A model generated the notes under the pieces. It was not told where the DNA came from and made no database searches. It was given only the letters and a program-made list of their open reading frames with translations. Positions 8,731-15,907 of a stretch of DNA of 64,000 bases are shown here, piece by piece. The position numbers and the translations under genes were made by a program. The first letter of the stretch is position 1. Every line of letters starts with the position of its first letter. The stretch covers positions 558,001 through 622,000 of the forward strand of contig CALSUC010000001.1 in NCBI GenBank assembly GCA_943789445.1, given 5' to 3'. Source of the stretch: UBA4575 sp002386945. GTDB taxonomy: Bacteria; Pseudomonadota; Gammaproteobacteria; UBA4575.

Positions 8731-9453
8731 ATGTCAGATAGTTCTCTCCCCGAAGATCATTACGTCATTGTTGCTTTAGATTTTGCTGATGCAGAATTAG
8801 GGCTTGCCTTTGTCCGCCAACTTGATCCCAAGTACTGTGCTTTAAAGGTCGGTTTTGAGCTCTTTGTCGCAGCGGGTCCAGCCTTGGTTGAAGCCTTGGT
8901 TGCGCAGGGCTTCCGTGTTTTTCTAGATCTCAAATTCCATGATATTCCAAATACGGTGGCCAGCGCCTGTGCGGCTGCTAGCGAGCTGGGTGTCTGGATG
9001 GTTAATATTCATGCTTCAGGTGGGCCAAAGATGATTGCAGCCGCACGTGAGGCCTTAGATTGTCAGGTTACCGGCTCAGCACCATTGCTGATCGCGGTGA
9101 CCGTGTTGACCTCGATGGATCAAGGGACATTGCATCAAATTGGTGTCGCTGGAAAGATTCCAGAAGTGGTTGATCATTGGACGGCTATGGCCGTTGATCA
9201 CGGTTGTGATGGTGTGGTGTGTTCGGCACAAGAAGTGGCTGCCATTCGCGCTCAGAATAGGCCTGGGTTTTTAACCGTGACGCCAGGTATACGTCTGCCA
9301 GAGGATGCCAAAGATGATCAACATCGCATCTTTACGCCTGAACAAGCGCAAGCGGTTGGCGTGTCACATATCGTTGTCGGAAGGCCGATTACACGTTCGC
9401 AAGATCCACAAGCTGCATTAATGAAGTTCTATACTGCGTTCACCAGTGCATAA
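8731..9453 (+). CDS. pyrF: Orotidine 5'-phosphate decarboxylase
   Basis: Last step of UMP synthesis. The catalytic DxKxxD motif is D66, K68 and D71 in FLDLKFHDIPNT; the N-terminal VALDFAD strand and the phosphate-binding TPGIRL and VVGRPI motifs are also present. Length 240 is normal. It follows ihfB by 45 bases and ends before a GNRA-loop hairpin that looks like a terminator. Confidence 0.97.
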   Translation: MSDSSLPEDHYVIVALDFADAELGLAFVRQLDPKYCALKVGFELFVAAGPALVEALVAQGFRVFLDLKFHDIPNTVASACAAASELGVWMVNIHASGGPKMIAAAREALDCQVTGSAPLLIAVTVLTSMDQGTLHQIGVAGKIPEVVDHWTAMAVDHGCDGVVCSAQEVAAIRAQNRPGFLTVTPGIRLPEDAKDDQHRIFTPEQAQAVGVSHIVVGRPITRSQDPQAALMKFYTAFTSA

Positions 9454-9506
9454 CGCACTGTTGCGTCTTACCCATTAGTTTCACTCTATCTAGACTGTTC
9501 TTGTCT

Positions 9507-9528
9507 TGAGCCGGAAGGCTCACTTTCT
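9507..9528 (+). terminator. Hairpin after pyrF with GGAA tetraloop
   Basis: TGAGCC (9507-9512), loop GGAA, GGCTCA (9517-9522), followed by the pyrimidine-rich CTTTCTATCTTTC. A six-base perfect stem closed by a GNRA loop. The downstream T-run is interrupted, so efficiency is uncertain. It falls inside the upstream extension of the next reading frame, which argues against that longer start. Confidence 0.5.
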
Positions 9529-9559
9529 ATCTTTCGATCAACAACTTCGGAGAATGATG

Positions 9560-9835
9560 ATGAGAATAGGTAAAACCTTACTACTATGTTTAGCCCTCTG
9601 TCTGGGGGCTGTCAGTATTCAAGCTCAGCCGATTAATATCAATCAAGCTAACGTTGAAGAAATCGCCGAGAATCTTCAGCAGATCGGTATGGTAAAGGCT
9701 CAGGCTATTGTTGATTACCGTGAAGAACATGGTGAATATCAAGGTATAGAGCAGTTGTTACAGGTGCGCGGTATTGGTGTTTCGACATTAGAGCTGAATA
9801 AAGACTTGATTGTGTTAGAGACGATTGCCGAGTAA
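9560..9835 (+). CDS. Secreted ComEA-like helix-hairpin-helix protein
   Basis: A 91-residue protein with a signal peptide (about residues 1-22, MRIG KTLLL core, likely cut after IQA) and two helix-hairpin-helix units: ININQANVEEIAENLQQIG and LLQVRGIGVSTLELNKD. This is the layout of periplasmic ComEA-like DNA-binding proteins, which take part in DNA uptake in competent bacteria. The function here is inferred from the fold only. Three ATGs stand in a row at 9554, 9557 and 9560; GGAG at 9549-9552 gives the best spacing to the third. A TTG further upstream at 9506 lies inside the pyrF terminator hairpin and was rejected. Confidence 0.8.
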   Translation: MRIGKTLLLCLALCLGAVSIQAQPININQANVEEIAENLQQIGMVKAQAIVDYREEHGEYQGIEQLLQVRGIGVSTLELNKDLIVLETIAE

Positions 9836-9859
9836 TTAAGCTAGATAATTCAGGCCATT

Positions 9860-9897
9860 AAATAGCAGGGTTTAACTCTAAATCCTGCTATTTTTAA
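9860..9897 (+). terminator. Intrinsic terminator after the ComEA-like gene
   Basis: AAATAGCAGG (9860-9869) and CCTGCTATTT (9884-9893) form a perfect ten-base stem around a 14-base loop, and the T-run continues to 9895. The stem and T-run lie 25 bases past the stop codon. Confidence 0.7.
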
Positions 9898-9967
9898 GGG
9901 ATTCATATATAGTTCATATCAAATTATTAAGCTGATGATTACTAATAAATATTTGAGTCCAGTAGTT

Positions 9968-10846
9968 ATGAAAAAAGTTCGTAAAGCGGTCTTTCCAGTA
10001 GCAGGATTGGGTACGCGTTTTTTACCCGCAACCAAAGCTAATCCAAAAGAAATGCTGCCCATCGTCGATAAGCCCTTGATTCAATATGCGGCAGAAGAAG
10101 CAGTGGATGCTGGCATCGATACCCTGATCTTCATCATTGGTCGTAACAAACGTGCAATCCCTGATCACTTCGATAAAGCGTATGAGCTTGAAGCCGAATT
10201 GGAAGCCAGCGGTAAGTTAGACCGACTTGCTGAAGTGCAGCATATATTACCACCAGAAATTTCATGTATTTATATTCGTCAGTCTGAGGCCTTGGGTCTA
10301 GGACATGCTGTCTTATGCAGTAAGTCAGTAGTCGGCGATGAGCCTTTTGCCGTTATTCTCGCAGACGATCTTATCGATGGTGGTAATAAGAGTTGTTTAA
10401 GGCAGATGGTTGAAGTGTATGAGAAAGAGCAGAGTGGTGTCATCGGAGTACAAAAAGTACCGTTGGAAGACGTAAAGAATTACGGCGTGGTTGCGGGTCA
10501 AAATACTGAAGATCGCTTATGGAGATTGTCTGGGTTGGTGGAAAAACCAAAGCCAGAAGATGCACCTTCTAATGTAGCGGTAGTGGGTCGCTATATTTTA
10601 GAGGGCTCGATTTTTCAAATGTTGGAAGAGACGCAGCCAGGTTCAGGTGGTGAGATTCAACTAACCGATGCGATTGCGAAACAACTGCAACAGGAATCAG
10701 TTTTCGCCTATGAGTTTGAAGGCCAGCGTTATGATTGTGGTAGTAAATTAGGTTACTTACAGGCTACCTTGGACTATGGCTTAAAGCACCCCGAAGTGGG
10801 CGCTGCATTTAAAACCTATCTAACAGAAATGGATTGTTTGAAATAA
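9968..10846 (+). CDS. galU: UTP-glucose-1-phosphate uridylyltransferase
   Basis: Makes UDP-glucose for polysaccharide and envelope synthesis. The nucleotidyltransferase signature VAGLGTRFLPATKANPKEMLP lies near the N-terminus, with DKPLIQY, EALGLGHAVL and the VEKP and GGEIQLTDAI motifs after it. I chose the ATG at 9968 (292 residues), since the product then begins KKVRKAVFP as in the family. An in-frame ATG at 9935 would add 11 residues; neither has a strong Shine-Dalgarno. The gene ends three bases from a convergent polysaccharide-related gene, a fitting neighbour for a UDP-sugar enzyme. Confidence 0.95.
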   Translation: MKKVRKAVFPVAGLGTRFLPATKANPKEMLPIVDKPLIQYAAEEAVDAGIDTLIFIIGRNKRAIPDHFDKAYELEAELEASGKLDRLAEVQHILPPEISCIYIRQSEALGLGHAVLCSKSVVGDEPFAVILADDLIDGGNKSCLRQMVEVYEKEQSGVIGVQKVPLEDVKNYGVVAGQNTEDRLWRLSGLVEKPKPEDAPSNVAVVGRYILEGSIFQMLEETQPGSGGEIQLTDAIAKQLQQESVFAYEFEGQRYDCGSKLGYLQATLDYGLKHPEVGAAFKTYLTEMDCLK

Positions 10847-10849
10847 GCA

Positions 10850-11866
10850 CTACTTGATAAGCTCATGCAAATCATCTGATTGCTTATTTAGTGACTTAAT
10901 GAATTTAGTGTCGACTGTTTCTAACCCCTCTTTATTTGCTGCAAGTCCAAAAGTCCGCTCAATAACATGAGCCAAAGTACCATCTATAGGAATAGGTTCT
11001 TTTTCAAAGTCAGTGTCTTTTATATTTAGCTTTAGTAATGAATCAAATGCATTAGCTCTGGCATAAAACATAGTGCCGCCAACAAACGACTGTTGATTGA
11101 TATTGCCTTGGTAGCCTATTTTATCTGCTAGTTCTGTAACGTGTGGCATATTGGAGCCTCCCTTATGCCTTAGAAGATATAAGTGTTTATGTGGGGCAAT
11201 GAGGCCTATGGTGGGGTAAGTAGTGAAGTTCTCAATCACCTCATCAACTATTGTTGCATCTAGTAATTGGTCAACCATGCTGTCACACCAACTGCGCCCC
11301 TTACTGAATTTGTGCGGTGATTTTTTGGTGTGCAATTTTAAAATGACTTGATGGCCGTTGGCCTTAACCAGATCAATGATTTTTAGGAAAGGCAGGACGT
11401 CTCTTCCTTTGTTTTCATACACTTCGATATGAGCGTCTAGGCCTAGTAACTTTATATGGGATGATACTTCTTGCGCTATTGCTTTATGAGTCGTGATATA
11501 GAGCGTATAAGGAATGCCAATAGCCTTGGTTTTTTCTATTATGCGCGTGAATATATCGAAATAAAATGCATGTATAACAACCGCTAAGACTTTTTTATTT
11601 TCGAGAGTACATTTGTTTACATGTCTCCCTAGAGTATACGTCTGGGCTATGGCTGTATTATTTGCAGATACGGCAGAAGCGGTTTTTTTGAATTTTGTAC
11701 GAAGTAAAAAATTCAAATAAAAAAAGGATGCAACTTTTTTCCTTATTTTTTTTATTTCATACGTGATTTTTCTAACTAGAGACTTCTGGCCTCTTTCCTG
11801 ATGGCGTAGCCTTTCAGATAGTTCCCATTGCTGCAGTGTATGTTTGAATTTAGATTCGTTTGACAT
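10850..11866 (-). CDS. RgpF-like (rhamnan synthesis F family) glycan protein
   Basis: A 338-residue protein whose residues about 92-335 resemble the RgpF / rhamnan synthesis protein F family of polysaccharide assembly proteins: VIHAFYFD at 97-104, ENKGRDVLPFL at 151-161, KLHTKKSPH at 177-185 and later SFVGGTMFYARA. The first 90 residues are basic and variable with a short hydrophobic stretch (FFYLNFLL). Family members act on cell-surface rhamnose or related glycans; the substrate here is unknown. The gene is visibly richer in A/T than its neighbours, stands alone between galU and a tRNA gene, and is followed upstream by an AT-rich gap, which suggests horizontal acquisition. Confidence 0.75.
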   Translation of the reverse strand: MSNESKFKHTLQQWELSERLRHQERGQKSLVRKITYEIKKIRKKVASFFYLNFLLRTKFKKTASAVSANNTAIAQTYTLGRHVNKCTLENKKVLAVVIHAFYFDIFTRIIEKTKAIGIPYTLYITTHKAIAQEVSSHIKLLGLDAHIEVYENKGRDVLPFLKIIDLVKANGHQVILKLHTKKSPHKFSKGRSWCDSMVDQLLDATIVDEVIENFTTYPTIGLIAPHKHLYLLRHKGGSNMPHVTELADKIGYQGNINQQSFVGGTMFYARANAFDSLLKLNIKDTDFEKEPIPIDGTLAHVIERTFGLAANKEGLETVDTKFIKSLNKQSDDLHELIK

Positions 11867-12104
11867 TTTTTAATTGATTTGCTCGCGTTATTTTTAAAAA
11901 AATATCAGTGCAAATTAAATATTGAGCAGCTAGATTTTTTTCAGGCAATAGTGATTGATTAATCTAGTGAATGTGTCCCCAGTAGCCCTGTGATCAAGGC
12001 TTTTTTAGTATCTTTTGGGTCTATTCAGATTAACTAATTGCGTTAATAATAACTATTTTTGAATATATTTATGTAATTAATTTGCTTTGCGGTAGTTTTG
12101 ATTA
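11867..12104. other. AT-rich gap between RgpF-like gene and tRNA-Asn
   Basis: No reading frame with a credible start and ribosome site is visible on either strand. The stretch is strongly A/T-rich with many poly-T and poly-A runs, unlike the rest of the window. It must contain the promoter of the minus-strand RgpF-like gene, but no clear -35/-10 pair could be fixed. A weak AGCC/GGCT stem followed by TTTTTT near 11982-12006 has no gene to terminate. Confidence 0.5.
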
Positions 12105-12133
12105 TTGACCCGGCCGAGCTAGATCAGTACCAT
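12105..12133 (+). promoter_or_regulatory. Candidate promoter of tRNA-Asn
   Basis: TTGACC (12105-12110) and TACCAT (12128-12133) are separated by 17 bases and would start transcription about nine bases before the mature tRNA. The -35 is close to consensus, the -10 less so. Confidence 0.45.
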
Positions 12134-12148
12134 TCACCGCTCCTTTGT

Positions 12149-12224
12149 TCCTCGGTAGCTCAGTTGGTAGAGCGGGTGACTGTTAATCACTAGGTCGGCG
12201 GTTCGAGCCCGTCCCGAGGAGCCA
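12149..12224 (+). tRNA. tRNA-Asn (anticodon GTT)
   Basis: A 76-base cloverleaf with encoded CCA. The acceptor stem TCCTCGG pairs with CCGAGGA, the D arm is GCTC-AGTTGGTA-GAGC, the anticodon arm is GGTGA-CTGTTAA-TCACT with GTT at its centre, and the T arm contains GGTTCGAGCC. The discriminator base is G. It follows the AT-rich gap and precedes the minus-strand aminotransferase. Confidence 0.97.
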
Positions 12225-12293
12225 ATTTAGTTCCTGTTGCTGGTTGAACCAACTAGCCCATCTTATTCGTGGATCTTCACTGCCCCAATCTCG

Positions 12294-13478
12294 CTAGCCC
12301 AATACTGCTTTTAATTTTGCTAATGCTGCGGTCAGATTATCACGTGAGTTAGCAAATGAGATGCGCATATAACCCTCTAGGCCAAAGGCACTACCAGGGA
12401 CGACTGCAACACCACACTCTTCCAGTAGGAAGGTCGCAAATTCGACATCATTGCTGATGCCATCGAGATCACTGATAGCCTGCTGGATATTAGCAAAGCA
12501 GTAAAAGGTACCCTGTGAAGGGGTGCAATGGATGCCCTTAATGGCATTCAAGCCGTCGACAACAAAGTGATGGCGTTGCTCAAAGTCATTCGACATCATC
12601 TGTACGAAATCTTGTGGCCCGGTTAGCGCTTCCTCAGCAGCCTCTTGTGAGATCGAGCTTGGGTTTGAAGTGCTCTGTGACTGGATATTGCTCATCGGGC
12701 CGATTATGTCTACCGGTCCCGCAGCATAGCCAATACGCCAGCCGGTCATCGAGTAGGCTTTGGAAACGCCATTCATAACGATGGTGCGATCTTTCAGTTC
12801 TGGGCAGACGTTTAAGATGTTTACGAACGCTTGCTGGCCGAAGAGGATATGCTCGTACATATCATCGGTCGCAATCCAAACCTGAGGGTGCTGTTTTAGC
12901 ACCTCTGCCAGAGCTTTTAACTCGGCTTCGTTATAACAAACACCCGTTGGATTGGATGGGCTATTAATAACGAACAGTTTAGTGCGGGGGGTTATCGCCG
13001 CTGCGAGTTGGTTGGCAGTGATTTTGAACTGCTGATCTTGGCCGGCTTTTATGAAGACCGGTGTGCCATCTGCCAATAACACCATATCAGGGTAGGACAC
13101 CCAATAAGGCGCTGGGATGATGACTTCATCACCTTTATCGATCAGTGCTTGGCACAAATTGTAGAAACTTTGTTTACCACCATTAGAGACCAAGATCTCT
13201 TTATTACTGTAGCTAAGCTTGTTGTCTTGCTGAAACTTGTTGATGATGGCTTGTTTCAGGCTAGCAGTGCCTGCGACCGGTGTATATTTGGTCTTACCTG
13301 CCTGCATTGCACGGTGTGCAGCGGCCTTAATGTTCTCTGGCGTATCAAAATCAGGCTCACCAGCGGCGAGATTGATAACGTCGATACCCTGCTGCCGTAG
13401 TTGAACAGCCTTAGCTGTAACGGCGAGGGTCGGAGAAGGTTTGATTCTGCCAACACGAGAGGCTAGTTTGATGTTCAA
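12294..13478 (-). CDS. aspC: Class I PLP aminotransferase (aspartate aminotransferase, I-gamma type)
   Basis: Transfers the amino group between aspartate and 2-oxoglutarate, probably with broader substrate use. The N-terminus (RVGRIKPSPTLAVTAKA), AAGEPDFDTP, the PAPYWVSYPDM loop, NSPSNPTG and the lysine K240 in SKAYSMTGWRIGY are as in the I-gamma subgroup, which differs from E. coli AspC. The start is TTG at 13478: it gives the family N-terminus and there is no ATG nearby. Length 394. It is divergent from uvrB across 77 bases, the same neighbourhood as in Pseudomonas. Prephenate aminotransferase activity is known in this subgroup and is possible, given the absence of hisC beside tyrA. Confidence 0.88.
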   Translation of the reverse strand: MNIKLASRVGRIKPSPTLAVTAKAVQLRQQGIDVINLAAGEPDFDTPENIKAAAHRAMQAGKTKYTPVAGTASLKQAIINKFQQDNKLSYSNKEILVSNGGKQSFYNLCQALIDKGDEVIIPAPYWVSYPDMVLLADGTPVFIKAGQDQQFKITANQLAAAITPRTKLFVINSPSNPTGVCYNEAELKALAEVLKQHPQVWIATDDMYEHILFGQQAFVNILNVCPELKDRTIVMNGVSKAYSMTGWRIGYAAGPVDIIGPMSNIQSQSTSNPSSISQEAAEEALTGPQDFVQMMSNDFEQRHHFVVDGLNAIKGIHCTPSQGTFYCFANIQQAISDLDGISNDVEFATFLLEECGVAVVPGSAFGLEGYMRISFANSRDNLTAALAKLKAVLG

Positions 13479-13555
13479 TGACTTAGGTGTCCTAAAGTTG
13501 TGTAAACCGCAATGCAGCAGGAATCATACTGCATTTTTACGAAATCGATAAGAAT

Positions 13556-15583
13556 ATGGCTAAAGAATTTAAGATTGAATCCCCGTTTCAGCCTGCAGGT
13601 GATCAGCCGCAGGCGATTGAGAAGTTGATCGAGGGCCTAGAAGATGGCCTGGCACACCAGACACTGCTAGGCGTAACAGGGTCTGGAAAGACCTTTACCA
13701 TCGCCAATGTGATCGCCTCAGTGCAGCGACCAGCGATCTTAATGGCGCCGAATAAGACCTTGGCGGCACAGCTTTATGGTGAGATGAAGGCATTCTTCCC
13801 GCGTAACGCGGTGGAGTACTTTGTTTCTTATTACGATTATTACCAGCCTGAGGCCTATGTGCCGGCGAGTGATACCTTTATTGAGAAAGATGCTTCGGTC
13901 AATGATCATATCGAGCAGATGCGATTATCCGCGACTAAGGCCATATTCGAGCGTGAAGATACGATTATTGTTGCTACCGTATCGGCGATCTATGGACTAG
14001 GTGACCCGCGTTCTTACTTAGGCATGGTGATGCACCTAGATCGTGGTGATATTACTGATCAGCGCCAAATCCTACAACGCCTAGTGGAGCTGCAATACAC
14101 GCGCAATGATGTCGAGTTGAAGCGCGGCAACTTCCGTGTGCGTGGTGATGTGATTGATGTGCATCCTGCCGAGTCTGAGCGTGAGGCGATCCGCATTGAA
14201 TTATTCGATGAAGAGATAGAACAACTCAGTTATTTTGACCCGCTGACAGGTGAGACCCTGCGGCGTGTCCCGAGGCTCACGATCTATCCAAAATCACATT
14301 ATGTAACGCCACGTGATGTCATCCTTGAGGCGATCGATTCGATTAAAGACGAACTGACCGAACATTTAGATCATCTGCGTACAGCTAATAAGCTGGTCGA
14401 GGCCCAGCGTCTGGAGCAGCGCACACGCTTTGATATAGAGATGTTACAAGAACTGGGCTATTGCTCAGGCATTGAAAACTATTCCCGTTACCTGAGTGGC
14501 CGTGCCAATGGTGAAGCACCTCCCTGTCTCCTAGATTACCTACCAGACAACGCCTTGATGCTGATCGATGAAAGCCATGTCTCAGTGCCGCAATTTGGCG
14601 GTATGTATAAGGGTGATAGGTCACGCAAAGAGACCTTGGTTAACTATGGTTTTCGAATGCCGTCAGCGATGGATAATCGACCGTTAAAGTTCGCTGAATT
14701 TGAGGATATCTCTCCGCAAACGATCTATATCTCAGCGACCCCCGGCGCCCATGAGTTTGAAAAATCATCGCAGGTAGTAGAGCAGGTAGTGCGCCCAACC
14801 GGCTTGATTGATCCGATCGTTGAGGTGCGCCCGGTGACCAGTCAGGTCGATGACGTGCTCTCTGAAATCCATGAGCGTGTAAAGAAAGACGAGCGTGTGC
14901 TGATTACAACATTGACCAAGCGGATGTCAGAAGACTTAACCGATTACTTAGGTGAGCATGGTGTGCGTGTACGTTATCTGCATTCCGATATCGATACCGT
15001 TGAGCGCGTAGAGATCCTGCGAGACTTGCGTAAGGGGCTGTTCGATGTGTTGGTTGGGATTAACTTATTAAGAGAAGGTTTAGATATCCCTGAAGTCTCT
15101 TTGGTGGCGATTTTAGATGCCGACAAGGAAGGCTTTCTCCGCTCCGACCGTTCCTTGATTCAGACCATTGGGCGTGCGGCGCGCAACTTGAATGGTAAGG
15201 CGATCCTCTATGCCGACAAGGTCACTGGCTCGATGCAACGAGCAATGGAAGAGACCGATCGCAGACGACAGAAGCAGGTAGACTTTAATAAAGAGCATGG
15301 CATTACACCGAAAGGGATCGAGAGAAAGATCAGTAATGTGATGGAAGGTGCAAATTCTAAATATGACGAGCATGAGCAACGTGATCTGAAAGAGCTGGCC
15401 GAAGAGAGTGTTGAGTACGGTGGTTTAACGCCAGCATTAGCGATCAAGCGCGTGCAAAAGCTGGAGCAACAGATGTATGAGCATGCACGTAATCTTGAGT
15501 TTGAAGAGGCGGGTCGTCTGCGTGATGCGATCGAAAAACTAAAGGCGATCGCCTTTGGGACTGCCAGTGCTGAGGCCAGCTAA
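13556..15583 (+). CDS. uvrB: Excinuclease ABC subunit B
   Basis: Central helicase-like subunit of nucleotide excision repair that verifies damage and loads UvrC. Walker A GVTGSGKT is at 39-46, the aromatic beta-hairpin YYDYYQPEAYVP follows, then the LIDESH box, ISATPGAHE, the motif V-VI stretch INLLREGLDIPEVSL and QTIGRAARN, and a C-terminal UVR domain (about 635-670) that contacts UvrC. Length 675 matches the family. No CTGT-N8-ACAG LexA box is visible in the 77-base upstream gap, so SOS control is not supported by the sequence. Confidence 0.98.
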   Translation: MAKEFKIESPFQPAGDQPQAIEKLIEGLEDGLAHQTLLGVTGSGKTFTIANVIASVQRPAILMAPNKTLAAQLYGEMKAFFPRNAVEYFVSYYDYYQPEAYVPASDTFIEKDASVNDHIEQMRLSATKAIFEREDTIIVATVSAIYGLGDPRSYLGMVMHLDRGDITDQRQILQRLVELQYTRNDVELKRGNFRVRGDVIDVHPAESEREAIRIELFDEEIEQLSYFDPLTGETLRRVPRLTIYPKSHYVTPRDVILEAIDSIKDELTEHLDHLRTANKLVEAQRLEQRTRFDIEMLQELGYCSGIENYSRYLSGRANGEAPPCLLDYLPDNALMLIDESHVSVPQFGGMYKGDRSRKETLVNYGFRMPSAMDNRPLKFAEFEDISPQTIYISATPGAHEFEKSSQVVEQVVRPTGLIDPIVEVRPVTSQVDDVLSEIHERVKKDERVLITTLTKRMSEDLTDYLGEHGVRVRYLHSDIDTVERVEILRDLRKGLFDVLVGINLLREGLDIPEVSLVAILDADKEGFLRSDRSLIQTIGRAARNLNGKAILYADKVTGSMQRAMEETDRRRQKQVDFNKEHGITPKGIERKISNVMEGANSKYDEHEQRDLKELAEESVEYGGLTPALAIKRVQKLEQQMYEHARNLEFEEAGRLRDAIEKLKAIAFGTASAEAS

Positions 15584-15647
15584 AAGCCATTATTCAAGCT
15601 GGTGGTGGGTTTTGTACCGATTAGTGACAGATTGAGACATTTGTTCG

Positions 15648-15675
15648 TTGTGATGACTGTAAAAACCCCCATAAT
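15648..15675 (+). promoter_or_regulatory. Candidate promoter of tRNA-Val
   Basis: TTGTGA (15648-15653) and CATAAT (15670-15675) with a 16-base spacer. Transcription would start about 48 bases before the tRNA. It lies in the gap after uvrB; no other promoter pair is better there. Confidence 0.4.
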
Positions 15676-15730
15676 TGTGCTAATTTCGCCAACCCGTTTG
15701 ATTGCATTCGTAACCAACGGTGGAGATTGA

Positions 15731-15807
15731 AGGCGCGTAGCTCAGTTGGTTAGAGCACCACCTTGACATGGTGGGGGTCGTTGGTTCGAATCCAATCGCG
15801 CCTACCA
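15731..15807 (+). tRNA. tRNA-Val (anticodon GAC)
   Basis: A 77-base cloverleaf with encoded CCA. The acceptor AGGCGCG pairs with CGCGCCT, the D arm reads GCTC-AGTTGGTTA-GAGC, the anticodon arm is CCACC-TTGACAT-GGTGG with GAC at its centre, and the T arm is GTTGG-TTCGAAT-CCAAT. The discriminator is A. It stands alone between uvrB and thrS. Confidence 0.97.
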
Positions 15808-15840
15808 CTTAAGCAGACGGCTTTGCCGGTCGCTAAGTGG
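15805..15840 (+). terminator. Hairpin starting in the CCA of tRNA-Val
   Basis: CCACTTA (15805-15811) pairs with TAAGTGG (15834-15840); inside, ACGGC and GCCGG(T) make a second short stem. The left arm includes the tRNA CCA end. The following TATTATCAATTTTAT is A/T-rich but not a pure T-run, so it is a probable rather than certain terminator. Confidence 0.5.
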
Positions 15841-15907
15841 TATTATCAATTTTATACTTGTTACTTAATTCAAGTGGCCCTTGGTATCGGTCACCACTGG
15901 AGACAAT

